DNA of 64,000 nt from Candidatus Adamsella avium. Lineage in GTDB: Bacteria; Cyanobacteriota; Vampirovibrionia; Gastranaerophilales; CAJFVJ01. Shown in pieces: positions 30,316 through 39,572 of the stretch. A model generated the notes under the pieces. It did no database searches, was not told where the DNA came from, and worked only from the letters and a program-made list of their open reading frames with translations. Position 1 is the stretch's first letter, and each line of letters begins with the position of its first letter. Location of the stretch: positions 124,001-188,000 of the forward strand of contig CAJFVJ010000003.1 of the NCBI GenBank assembly GCA_904420445.1, in the 5' to 3' direction. The position numbers and the translations under genes were made by a program.

Positions 30316-31613
30316 ATAGTAACAAAGAAAAGTTTTATGATTTGATTGTAATTGGCGGAGGAACATCAGGTGCGGCAGCAGCAATTTCAGCAGCGAGAAA
30401 CGGCATAAAAACATTACTCATCGAAAAAAAATCTTATCTTGGCGGTGCAATGACTTCTCAGCTTGTGATGCCGATGATGAATAATATTTCTTTCAGAAAA
30501 GAAGATTATAAGTCCTCAATTCTGGCGGAGATATTATCAACATTATACTCATCAGGAGATGGTGTTGTTTACAAAGACGGAAATCCCGGGTGGTTTAATC
30601 CTGAAAAAATGAAATTTGTACTTGAATCTTTTGCAATAAAATCAGGAGTAAAAATTCTTTATGACACTGTTGTAGTTGATGTTGTAAAAGAAGGAGATAT
30701 AATAAGCGGAATAAAAACCTTTTATAAAGGTATAACATCAGAGTACAGGGCAAAATACTTTGTTGATGCAACGGGTGATGCGACTCTTGCTGCTATGAGC
30801 GGCGTTAAATTTGAAAACGGTCTTGATGGAAAGAATCAATTTATGTCGCTTCGTTTTGAGATGGGAGGTGTTGATATCAAACTACTTGCAAACTGGATGA
30901 TAGAACAAAAAATTGATGATGATGTATCGAATGTTTTTTGCAAGAATGAAAGGGAAATATATCTTTCTATCGGCTTTTCTTACGGGGAAAAAAAATCTCC
31001 TTACCCAGCGATAAATAAGCTTATCGATAAAGCAATCGAAGATGGTATCATTAATGAAGATGATGTAAATTATATCCAATTTTTTTCAATTCCTGGGAAA
31101 AGTGGAATGCTGTCATTCAACGCTCCCAGAATAAATTCTCCGCTAAATCCTCTCTCATCGGAAGATACAACAAAAGCGCTTATAAAAGGAAGAGCAGCTA
31201 TAGTGCGTCTTGAAAAATTTTTCAGAAACTATATACCGGGATTTAAAGAATCTTTCGTATCATCAGTTGCTCATGAACTCGGAATAAGAGATTCACGCAG
31301 GATTTGTTCCGAATATATTTTGAGAAAGAATGATATAGAAAGTGGAAAAATTTTTGATAAAAATATTTTTGAAAGCGATTATCCCTCAGATATTCATCAA
31401 AAAGATAAAACTATATCGCAGGAAAGAAAACAATTCGGCGCTCCATATGAATGCTGCTTGAACAGATATGTAAAAAATCTCTTTGTCATTGGAAGATGTA
31501 TCGGCGCTGATTTTTATGCTCAAAGCGCCCTGAGAATACAGCCAAATTGTTTTTCCATGGGAGAGCATATCGGCAATTACATAAAAAATTTGTTAAGAAA
31601 TGCTACACTTTAG
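30312..31613 (+). CDS. FAD-dependent oxidoreductase (FAD_oxidored-like)
   Basis: DLIVIGGGTSGAAAAISAARNGIKTLLIEKKSYLGGAMTSQLV; YFVDATGDATLAAMSGV; C-terminal FVIGRCIGADFYAQSALRIQPNC. Confidence 0.85.
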   Translation: MNSNKEKFYDLIVIGGGTSGAAAAISAARNGIKTLLIEKKSYLGGAMTSQLVMPMMNNISFRKEDYKSSILAEILSTLYSSGDGVVYKDGNPGWFNPEKMKFVLESFAIKSGVKILYDTVVVDVVKEGDIISGIKTFYKGITSEYRAKYFVDATGDATLAAMSGVKFENGLDGKNQFMSLRFEMGGVDIKLLANWMIEQKIDDDVSNVFCKNEREIYLSIGFSYGEKKSPYPAINKLIDKAIEDGIINEDDVNYIQFFSIPGKSGMLSFNAPRINSPLNPLSSEDTTKALIKGRAAIVRLEKFFRNYIPGFKESFVSSVAHELGIRDSRRICSEYILRKNDIESGKIFDKNIFESDYPSDIHQKDKTISQERKQFGAPYECCLNRYVKNLFVIGRCIGADFYAQSALRIQPNCFSMGEHIGNYIKNLLRNATL

Positions 31614-31738
31614 TTGAAATCCTTAAAGTTGAGAAATAATCTGTCGATAATAACCATGGCAATATTATTTGTTGTCTTTATTTGAGTACGTTATTAAAAT
31701 TATATGTATATATACAGAAAAAGGGATATTTCTATAAT

Positions 31739-33145
31739 ATGAATAATAAAAAATGCCAAAGAGGTTTTTCTTTGATAGAAGCTCTTGTTATTTTACTCGT
31801 AACGGCTATTCTTATGGCTGTTGCCGTGCCATGGCTTACCGTAAAAAAACAAACAGGCGGCGGCGAAAAATGGTTGTATTCAAGCAATCTTAACGTCTTT
31901 TTCGGAACAAGAGCAAATTCAAGCAATGTCGGAATAGGAACACCTTCTCCGAAGGCAAGACTGCATGTCGTAAGCGCAAAACGAATTATAGATGACTGCG
32001 GCGAATTATGTGATACTGACGGTCAAAATGTTCAGAAAAAAGGTGCCGATATGATATTAGAATCAACAACACGGGCACCGCTTCTCCGATTTAGTATAAA
32101 TGCACAAAATGTTGATTTTTATCTGAACTCTGAAGTAAACAACATAGGCTTTGGAAAAGAAGCTCTAAATCGTAATATTACCGCATCAGGAGCGGGCAAT
32201 GCCTCTGATGAAAACAGCGACTATCTAAAAACTCAAAACAACATAGCTCTCGGATATAGAACCCTTCGAAATCTTCGTGACGGAACAGGAAACATTGCAA
32301 TAGGCCATGATGCTTTGAGAAATCTTCAAACAGGCAGCAACAACGTTGCTCTTGGAGCTGATGCAATGGCAAGCTGCAACAATGTTGAGAATAATGTTAC
32401 TATTGCTACACTATCTTCTCAAAATATATGCGGAAACAGCAACGTTTCAATAGGTCAAATCAATAAATCTATTAATACCCAATATAACGTTTTCCTATCT
32501 ACAGGCCGTCAACATCTTCTTAAATCAACAGGCAGTGCAAGCGGTGGGAATGTTTTTATCGGAGAAGATATAGGTATCCCTTCCGGTGTAGCTGCTCCTG
32601 TTGCTGGAGGAGCTTACTTGAACATCGGAGATAAAATCGTAGGGCGTTTTTCACCAAACAACGGCAATTTTCATCAAGAAGACCTTTATTTTAAGACACC
32701 AAACTTCAACATAAGAGGCACCGGTGATAGCCGCGGGGTTTTATATTACAGAAACAACGTAACTTCCTCGGATGTCCGCCTCAAAAAAGACATAAAACCT
32801 TATACAAAAGGTATAGAAGAACTTGCAAATCTCAAAACCTACAACTTCTTTTATAAATCTGATGAAAAAGGCGAACCGATGAAAGTCGGTATCCTCGCCC
32901 AGGATTTGAAGAAAATTATGCCAGAGGCTGTTTCGTTGAATGAAGAAAACAGATATGTCGTAAATTATGCCTATATAAATATGGCGATGGTTAATGCAGC
33001 AAAAGATATCAAGAAAGAAAATGATGCCCTCAGCGCAGAACTTGATGAACTCGAAAAACAGGTAAACGACCCTTCATTTTCTTTATGCAGCTGCAAAAAA
33101 CAATCATTGTTTGATAAATTTCTCAGTTTTATAAGGTTGAAATAA
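31739..33145 (+). CDS. Pseudopilin N-terminus + YadA-like head repeats + C-terminal S74-type chaperone domain, paralogue 1
   Basis: QRGFSLIEALVILLVTAILMAVAVPWL; VGIGTPSPKARLHV; GNIAIGHDALRNLQTGSNNVALGADAMA; SSDVRLKKDIKPYTKGIEELANLKTYNFFYKSDEKGEPMKVGILAQDLKKIMPEAV. Confidence 0.88.
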   Translation: MNNKKCQRGFSLIEALVILLVTAILMAVAVPWLTVKKQTGGGEKWLYSSNLNVFFGTRANSSNVGIGTPSPKARLHVVSAKRIIDDCGELCDTDGQNVQKKGADMILESTTRAPLLRFSINAQNVDFYLNSEVNNIGFGKEALNRNITASGAGNASDENSDYLKTQNNIALGYRTLRNLRDGTGNIAIGHDALRNLQTGSNNVALGADAMASCNNVENNVTIATLSSQNICGNSNVSIGQINKSINTQYNVFLSTGRQHLLKSTGSASGGNVFIGEDIGIPSGVAAPVAGGAYLNIGDKIVGRFSPNNGNFHQEDLYFKTPNFNIRGTGDSRGVLYYRNNVTSSDVRLKKDIKPYTKGIEELANLKTYNFFYKSDEKGEPMKVGILAQDLKKIMPEAVSLNEENRYVVNYAYINMAMVNAAKDIKKENDALSAELDELEKQVNDPSFSLCSCKKQSLFDKFLSFIRLK

Positions 33146-33146
33146 T

Positions 33147-34565
33147 ATGATGAATTCTCGAAATAAATCAGGTTTCACAATAATGGAAGTGCTTCTTGCA
33201 CTTGTAATATCATGTATAGTAATGGTTGCCTCGGTTCCAATTCTTACCGTTCAGAAAAACTACGGGCATATCGAGAAATGGAACAGAAGTCAAAGCGGTG
33301 CTGATGTTTTTTATGGTTCTCCGAAAGATAGTTTGAAAGTCGGAATTGGAACAACAACACCAAGAGCAAGACTCCATGTCAGAGGCTACGAAGATAGACC
33401 TAGAACACCTGTAATGACCATTCGGGCAGCCAACAACACAGGTGTTCATTCTGTCAACTTTGTGTTTGCTGACAGCAACCTGAACGAAGTAGGACGTCTT
33501 GCCGCAACGACAACAAACGGCAACTCCATTGCAATAGGTGCAGGAGCGGCAAACAATATGGGTATTGACGGAAAAAATCCTACAAACTCTGTTGCAATTG
33601 GCGTGAATGCAATGAGAAATATGGAAAACTCTGCAGATAATGTTATTATCGGAGAAAATACCTATAAAGATGCGGTTAAAACAGACGGTAATGTCATTAT
33701 CGGCGGTAATATCGCAGAGGGGGCAGCTTTTAATTATCCATCCACCATAGCCAGAAACTACATAATCGCAGATCATCGTATCGGAGATATAAAAGCTTCA
33801 TCTATGAGAAATATCCTCATAGGAGATGAAGCCGGTGCAAACAACAGCCTTAGAAGTGAAAATATTTGCATAGGAAATTCTACCTGTACAAACGGCTCGC
33901 ATAGCAGCAATATTGTAATCGGCAACTATGCAAGTTATGGCGGTTCCAGCGGTTCAGGCAGAATAGTAATCGGCAGCTACGGCTCAGAAACACAAACAGG
34001 TTCTTATGTTTCAGGAATGAATTTGATACAGTATCCGAATGCCCCACAGAACTCAGAAGAGACAGGGAAACCGGTTTGGGGGGCAATGGATGGTACTTCC
34101 TTGCGCCAAACAGCGAAAGGTCGTATTGTAGGCGGTGTGATAGATATAAACGGTAACTCTACCACCATAAGGTATGCTGATGTTGAAGCTAACAATGTAT
34201 ATACAAATACATCAAGCCTTAAGGAATACGAACTTTCAGATAAAAGATATAAAAATATAGTCGGTGAATACAAAAAATCTCTTGATGACTTGGAAAAAAT
34301 TTCTGTCTACAGATACAAATATAAATCAGACGGACCTGACGGTCTTGAATCTTCGGGAGTTATTGCACAGGAAATAAAAAGTGTCTTTCCTGATGCAGTT
34401 ACGACAAGAGGTAAAAAAGATATTTATATGGTTAATTATGATTATATAAATATGGCAACTCTCAATGCAGTAAAAGACCTGCAAAAAAGAAACAAAGAGT
34501 TGAAGCAAAGAGTTGAAAAACTCAAAAAAATTGTATCTGAATCAAAAACTTGTGCATGTCAATGA
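33147..34565 (+). CDS. Pseudopilin N-terminus + YadA-like head repeats + C-terminal S74-type chaperone domain, paralogue 2
   Basis: KSGFTIMEVLLALVISCIVMVASVPIL; VGIGTTTPRARLHV; NSVAIGVNAMRNMENSADNVIIGENTYKD; LSDKRYKNIVGEYKKSLDDLEKISVYRYKYKSDGPDGLESSGVIAQEIKSVFPDAV. Confidence 0.88.
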   Translation: MMNSRNKSGFTIMEVLLALVISCIVMVASVPILTVQKNYGHIEKWNRSQSGADVFYGSPKDSLKVGIGTTTPRARLHVRGYEDRPRTPVMTIRAANNTGVHSVNFVFADSNLNEVGRLAATTTNGNSIAIGAGAANNMGIDGKNPTNSVAIGVNAMRNMENSADNVIIGENTYKDAVKTDGNVIIGGNIAEGAAFNYPSTIARNYIIADHRIGDIKASSMRNILIGDEAGANNSLRSENICIGNSTCTNGSHSSNIVIGNYASYGGSSGSGRIVIGSYGSETQTGSYVSGMNLIQYPNAPQNSEETGKPVWGAMDGTSLRQTAKGRIVGGVIDINGNSTTIRYADVEANNVYTNTSSLKEYELSDKRYKNIVGEYKKSLDDLEKISVYRYKYKSDGPDGLESSGVIAQEIKSVFPDAVTTRGKKDIYMVNYDYINMATLNAVKDLQKRNKELKQRVEKLKKIVSESKTCACQ

Positions 34566-34592
34566 GTAAATATTTAATAAAAAAGGATACTT

Positions 34593-36116
34593 TTGATGAT
34601 AAATAAAAATACAAAAAGAGGTTTTACACTGGTAGAAGTATTGGTTTCAATGCTTGTAATCGGTATTGTACTTGCTCTTACAATGCCTGCAATAACAAGA
34701 CAAAAGAATTCAGACGCCAGCGAAAAATGGGACTACGGTATTATGCCATATAATATCACCTACAGCCCGTCATCGGCAAATCCGAACGAACAGGATGTTT
34801 CAATTGGTACTGATGCAAAAGGCTCCCGTTTGACTGTTGAAGGTTCTCCCTGGAGAAGCAAGACTCTTGAAGGAAGAACAGCTGATGTCATATTGCAGTC
34901 ATCAGTGAGCAACTGGACTGTTCTCGGACTTCTCGGTGATGGTATTCCGCTCGATGCAGAAGAACATGAAGTCAACCAATTTGCAAATATGAGCAAGGTT
35001 ATGTTTGATAAAAGATCAAATATTGGTATAGGGCGCAATGTTCTATCAAATCTTGAATCTGAAGATAATATAGCATCTAAAAACAATATAGCAATCGGTA
35101 CAAACGCTCTGAGTTCTATTAAGGAAAATACAATTCTCAACTCTGAGGGTAATATCAACGGTATGGCGCATATTGCAATCGGCTCAAACACACTTGCAAG
35201 ATTGGGCACTGATGATGCCGGAGCTAATCATGATGATTTCCAAAACGTAGCAATTGGCAGTGAGGCGCTTGCTCTTGTTGAAGCAGGCAAAGGTAACTAC
35301 GCTGTCGGCAGCGGAGCAGGCGGCGGTCTTGAACTCGGAAGTGACAATATTTTTATCGGAAACAATGCCGGCAGAACTCTTTCAACCGGCAGCGGCAATA
35401 TTTTCATCGGAGCGAACGCCGGAGGGGCTGTAATTAGAGAAAATAACTGGACAACAGGTGACCCCGGGTTGTGTGCTGGTATTGACGCAGCAGATGAGTG
35501 TGTTATAGCTCAGGGGATTTCAACCGGCAACTACAATATTTTCATCGGGGCTAACGCTTCTCCCCGCGGTACTGATAATGTCAGCGGTATGATTCTTATT
35601 TCAAACGGTCCGACGACATCTCCAGAACAAAATATATTGGGTGAACAATCTCAGTCTACTCTTTATAAAACACCGCTTTTGCTGATGTATCCTGATGCTG
35701 CGAGAACTGCCGCAGCAGGAGCAGCCTTTAATTCAACCACAACAGCATATTATATAATGTGGACAAGAAATCTTCATGTAAATAATATTCAGGCAAAAGC
35801 AAAAATTACTTATTCAGATGCCAGAATGAAAGATATACAAGGCATCTATGAAAGAGGTTTGGAGGAAATTCTCAAGATAAAACCCGTAACTTATTATATG
35901 AAAGATGAAAAAATCGGCTCAAAAAGACATGTCGGAGTAATCGCCCAGGACTTGAAAAAAGTTATCCCTGAGGCTGTAGTTGATGATAACGGTTATTATG
36001 GCGTTCAGTATCAATATATTGATATGGCGATGGTAAACGCCGTAAAAGAACTTGATAAGCAGGAAGATGATCTTGAAGCAAGAATATCAAAACTTGAAGA
36101 AAAACTAATCAAATAA
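34593..36116 (+). CDS. Pseudopilin N-terminus + YadA-like head repeats + C-terminal S74-type chaperone domain, paralogue 3
   Basis: KRGFTLVEVLVSMLVIGIVLALTMPAI; SDNIFIGNNAGRTLSTGSGNIFIGANAGG; YSDARMKDIQGIYERGLEEILKIKPVTYYMKDEKIGSKRHVGVIAQDLKKVIPEAV. Confidence 0.88.
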   Translation: MMINKNTKRGFTLVEVLVSMLVIGIVLALTMPAITRQKNSDASEKWDYGIMPYNITYSPSSANPNEQDVSIGTDAKGSRLTVEGSPWRSKTLEGRTADVILQSSVSNWTVLGLLGDGIPLDAEEHEVNQFANMSKVMFDKRSNIGIGRNVLSNLESEDNIASKNNIAIGTNALSSIKENTILNSEGNINGMAHIAIGSNTLARLGTDDAGANHDDFQNVAIGSEALALVEAGKGNYAVGSGAGGGLELGSDNIFIGNNAGRTLSTGSGNIFIGANAGGAVIRENNWTTGDPGLCAGIDAADECVIAQGISTGNYNIFIGANASPRGTDNVSGMILISNGPTTSPEQNILGEQSQSTLYKTPLLLMYPDAARTAAAGAAFNSTTTAYYIMWTRNLHVNNIQAKAKITYSDARMKDIQGIYERGLEEILKIKPVTYYMKDEKIGSKRHVGVIAQDLKKVIPEAVVDDNGYYGVQYQYIDMAMVNAVKELDKQEDDLEARISKLEEKLIK

Positions 36117-36119
36117 GAG

Positions 36120-37604
36120 GTGAATATTTTGATAAAATATAACAACAAAAAAAGCGGTATGACCCTGATGGAGCTGCTGGTCGTTATTGTAATAATCGGT
36201 ATTCTGGTAGCTTTTGGGCTAATTGCAGTCAGGCTGATGAGCAAAGATTATGCGCAGAGAAAATTACCGCAGAGTATGTATAACAACCTGAAGGCAATAA
36301 ATGCAGAAATTCTTGTTCGTAATCCGCAGGAAAAAAGATCAGGGTATGATGATAGATCCGTTTATAATGCCGGTGAAGGTATTGATATAGAACAAAGTTT
36401 CATCCCCGGAGAGAAAAAACTCCCTGCCTTTGGAGGTACTGGCAATGGTTCTTATTGCGATGCTTTCAAAAAGATAGCAAACCCGACAAGAGACAGCGCC
36501 CAGTGGTGTAATGTGACTCGTACAGTAAACAATAGACAACAAAAAGGCGGCGGTGATATCGGCAATGAAATGTATATTATAGGACTTGCAAATGCTCCTA
36601 CTACCTGCTGGGACGGCCGTCAATGCATAAAAGTCTATGTGTCTATCAAACAGGATGCAAATGACACCCCTATGTTTAGATCTGCCGGAGAAATAAACAA
36701 AACCGGGAATATAGCCTCTCCCAATGGTCCTGTAGACCATTTCGGGTTTAATATTTATGAAAACGGTGATGTTGAACCGATGATTGAAACAGTTACAGGC
36801 GCAGACGGTACTCGTATTACACCTTACGGGGTGGCTGCCGATATGGTTACCGTTGATGTTATTGTTGATTCTGTCGATGATGCCTATAGAACACACGTAG
36901 ACTTGCTTGCTGCTGTTATAGAACATGCCATACATGATTGCAATAACTGTGATATCAGGAATAAAGAAAATAAAGGCGATGAGCCTTTGCAGTTTCATAA
37001 CACAGATACGCTGAACTATTTTACAACAACAGATAAAGGTAAAACTCCTCAAACAAAACCTGCTACAGCTGTGAGTTTTGTTGAACCCGTCACAACAAAC
37101 GATGCAAACGGAACTTTCTGTGAATTCGGTATGTTCTGCCGGGTCGGTTTTCAGGATAATGAAGTACCTGTAGAAACTGATGAAAACGGTCAAACTCAGG
37201 CAAAAACAATAGCTATCCCTGATTACAGACAAAAACAGATGAATGATGCAAATGTTTTGTTCTTCAAAATACCTTATAGAAGGGCGCTTGCTGTCAAAAA
37301 CAGACTTGAGTTTATATCTTTCAGAACTCATCATAAGGATGATTTTAATAATCCTGCTCAATGCGGTGTTGATACCTGTTCAGGAAAACAAGACGGAGTT
37401 GATACAGATGAGGCAAACAAATGTGTCCAAAGAAGGCTTGCTGCTATCAACGAAAATGACAGACGCTATCTTGAAGAAAACAACCTTATAGATAGAATAA
37501 CCGTTATTTCCAATAATAATTATTGCAGATTGAATGATGCCAATTCTCAAAATCAGGCACGCAAAAGAAGAATCTGCCGAATGATTGATGTATCTCTAAG
37601 ATAA
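36120..37604 (+). CDS. Type IV pilin/pseudopilin-like protein without an S74 domain
   Basis: KKSGMTLMELLVVIVIIGILVAFGLIAVRLM; Cys-rich globular C-terminus. Confidence 0.85.
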   Translation: MNILIKYNNKKSGMTLMELLVVIVIIGILVAFGLIAVRLMSKDYAQRKLPQSMYNNLKAINAEILVRNPQEKRSGYDDRSVYNAGEGIDIEQSFIPGEKKLPAFGGTGNGSYCDAFKKIANPTRDSAQWCNVTRTVNNRQQKGGGDIGNEMYIIGLANAPTTCWDGRQCIKVYVSIKQDANDTPMFRSAGEINKTGNIASPNGPVDHFGFNIYENGDVEPMIETVTGADGTRITPYGVAADMVTVDVIVDSVDDAYRTHVDLLAAVIEHAIHDCNNCDIRNKENKGDEPLQFHNTDTLNYFTTTDKGKTPQTKPATAVSFVEPVTTNDANGTFCEFGMFCRVGFQDNEVPVETDENGQTQAKTIAIPDYRQKQMNDANVLFFKIPYRRALAVKNRLEFISFRTHHKDDFNNPAQCGVDTCSGKQDGVDTDEANKCVQRRLAAINENDRRYLEENNLIDRITVISNNNYCRLNDANSQNQARKRRICRMIDVSLR

Positions 37605-37618
37605 TAATAAATTTATAC

Positions 37619-37645
37619 TGAGCCCTTAAAAAGGGCTCTAATATT
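37619..37645 (+). terminator. Terminator-like hairpin at the end of the pseudopilin cluster
   Basis: GAGCCCTT-AAA-AAGGGCTC, weak T tract. Confidence 0.5.
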
Positions 37646-37678
37646 TTTGATGATAAAAGAATATAAGAGGATAAAATA

Positions 37679-38896
37679 TTGAATAATACTCAAAGAGGGA
37701 TGAGGCTGCATATAGGCGTTTTTGGGCGCAGGAATGTAGGCAAATCAAGTATCATAAATTCATTGACAGGTCAGGAGCTCTCAATTGTTTCTGATATCGC
37801 AGGAACAACCACCGATGTCGTGCAAAAATCAATGGAAATGCTCCCTTTAGGACCTGTTTTGTTCCTTGATACGGCAGGGATTGATGATGAAGGAGCTCTT
37901 GGAAAAAAGAGAATTGAAAAAACAAAACAAGCATATGAACGCACGGATTTGGCTCTGATTGTTTGTGATTATGACGGTTTTGGCAATTTTGAACAAGAGT
38001 TATTTGATGAATTTGCCAAAAGAAAAATACCTGCTGTAATTGTAATTAATAAGAATGATATAAAAAATATCCAACCTGAAAAACTCGAAGAAATAAAAAA
38101 CATCACATCAAACTTCATATCCGTTTCAGCAAACAATCAGATTTCAATAAATGAGTTGAAAAAGAAAATTATTGACTCAGTTCCTCAGGAATATCTTGAT
38201 AATCCTCAAATAGTTTCTGACTTGTTGGACGAAGGCGATATCTGCCTCCTTGTTACCCCGATTGATAAAGAAGCTCCGAGAGGGCGTCTTATTCTTCCTC
38301 AGGTGCAAACTATCAGAGATGTCCTCGATAAAAATGCAATATGTCTTGTCGTGAAAGAAACAGAACTGAAAAAATCTTTTGATATGCTGAAAGTCCGTCC
38401 CAAACTTGTTGTAACAGATTCCCAGGCTTTCAAAACGGTGTCTGAGATTGTGCCTCAGGATGTTTTGATGACTTCTTTTTCAATTGCTTTTGCCAGATTG
38501 AAGGGAGATTTGAAATCTTTTGCCTGCGGGGCAAACTCCATAGATGCTCTTCAAAACGGCGATAGAATACTTATCAGTGAGTCTTGTACCCATCATCAGA
38601 TAGAAGATGATATTGCAAGGGTAAAAATACCGAATTTATTGAGAAAATATACTCAAAAAGAACTTATCTTTGAGTATTCAAGAGGACATGATTTCCCAGA
38701 GAATTTATCTGATTATAAGCTGATAATCCACTGCGGCGCCTGTATGACCAACAGAAGAGAAGTACTATCCCGTATTATGAAAGCTTATGACTCGGGGGTG
38801 CCTATTACAAACTACGGTATAACTATTGCCAAGTGTTTAGGCATTCTTGATAGAGCGCTAAAGCCGTTTAGTATAAACGAAAAGAGAACTTCATAA
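37679..38896 (+). CDS. hydF: [FeFe]-hydrogenase H-cluster maturation GTPase HydF
   Basis: GVFGRRNVGKSSIINSL, GTTTDVV, LFLDTAGIDD; C-terminal SCTHHQIEDDIARVKIPNLLRKYT and IHCGACMTNRREV. Confidence 0.93.
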   Translation: MNNTQRGMRLHIGVFGRRNVGKSSIINSLTGQELSIVSDIAGTTTDVVQKSMEMLPLGPVLFLDTAGIDDEGALGKKRIEKTKQAYERTDLALIVCDYDGFGNFEQELFDEFAKRKIPAVIVINKNDIKNIQPEKLEEIKNITSNFISVSANNQISINELKKKIIDSVPQEYLDNPQIVSDLLDEGDICLLVTPIDKEAPRGRLILPQVQTIRDVLDKNAICLVVKETELKKSFDMLKVRPKLVVTDSQAFKTVSEIVPQDVLMTSFSIAFARLKGDLKSFACGANSIDALQNGDRILISESCTHHQIEDDIARVKIPNLLRKYTQKELIFEYSRGHDFPENLSDYKLIIHCGACMTNRREVLSRIMKAYDSGVPITNYGITIAKCLGILDRALKPFSINEKRTS

Positions 38897-38934
38897 GAAG
38901 TCCTCTTTTCTATAAAATTATTTTGCTTATGCTT

Positions 38935-39330
38935 CTATGCTTCTGACATATTGTCTACAATAACTTCTCCTACAAGACCGGCATTTTCTTTGAATGTATT
39001 CATCTGAGCTTCAAAAATATTTTCGCCTTTTGTTGCCATTCGGCCAAATACTGTACTGTCTGCAAAAGTTTCACCTAAATCTGCTAAATTTTGTACGGCA
39101 AGCCCTGCATTTTCTTTGTATGTATTAACATGAGCTTCGAAAATATTTTCGCCTTTTGTTGCCATTCGGCCAGGAATAGTATGGTCAGAAACAAATTCTC
39201 CAATGCCCTCTAAATTTTCTTTGCTTGCATTGACATGTGCTTCCATAAAGTTTTCACCTTTAGTAACCATTCTGCCGATAGCAGTATTATTAGCAAGTGT
39301 ATTACCGATGTTTGAAATAAAGTTTCCCAT
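38935..39330 (-). CDS. Hypothetical protein with three ~40-44 aa internal repeats
   Basis: GRMVTKGENFMEAHVNASKEN / GRMATKGENIFEAHVNTYKENAG / GRMATKGENIFEAQMNTFKENAG. Confidence 0.75.
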   Translation of the reverse strand: MGNFISNIGNTLANNTAIGRMVTKGENFMEAHVNASKENLEGIGEFVSDHTIPGRMATKGENIFEAHVNTYKENAGLAVQNLADLGETFADSTVFGRMATKGENIFEAQMNTFKENAGLVGEVIVDNMSEA

Positions 39331-39520
39331 GTGTTCTCTCCTCTTTTTTCTCTAATATCATACTAAATAATTTATATTTTTATAAAAACATATAAATAAA
39401 ATTTATTGCTTGATTATATAACTTTTATTACATTTTGTTAATTTTATGATAAAACAATCATAATCTTGCTCTTCAAATACTTATAAACTCATTCTGAGCG
39501 CAAGCGAAGAATCTATGCAT

Positions 39521-39556
39521 AAAAAAGAACTGCCTGAAAACAGGCAGTTCTTTTCT
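39521..39556 (-). terminator. Rho-independent terminator-like hairpin
   Basis: AAAAAAGAACTGCCTG-AAAA-CAGGCAGTTCTTTT. Confidence 0.7.
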
Positions 39557-39572
39557 TCTTGTTTACCTATTT

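Noticed and set aside
33210-33776. 188-aa antisense ORF on the - strand
   Set aside because: Opposite the second S74 pseudopilin; Cys/Ile-rich shadow reading of the head repeats.
36339-37361. 340-aa antisense ORF on the - strand
   Set aside because: Lies wholly opposite the fourth pseudopilin; composition (Cys/Ile/Phe-rich, no domain) is typical of a shadow ORF.
39489-39514. CATTCTGAGCGCAAGCGAAGAATC fragment
   Set aside because: Matches only the short core of the dispersed repeat without either terminal inverted repeat; too short to call a copy.
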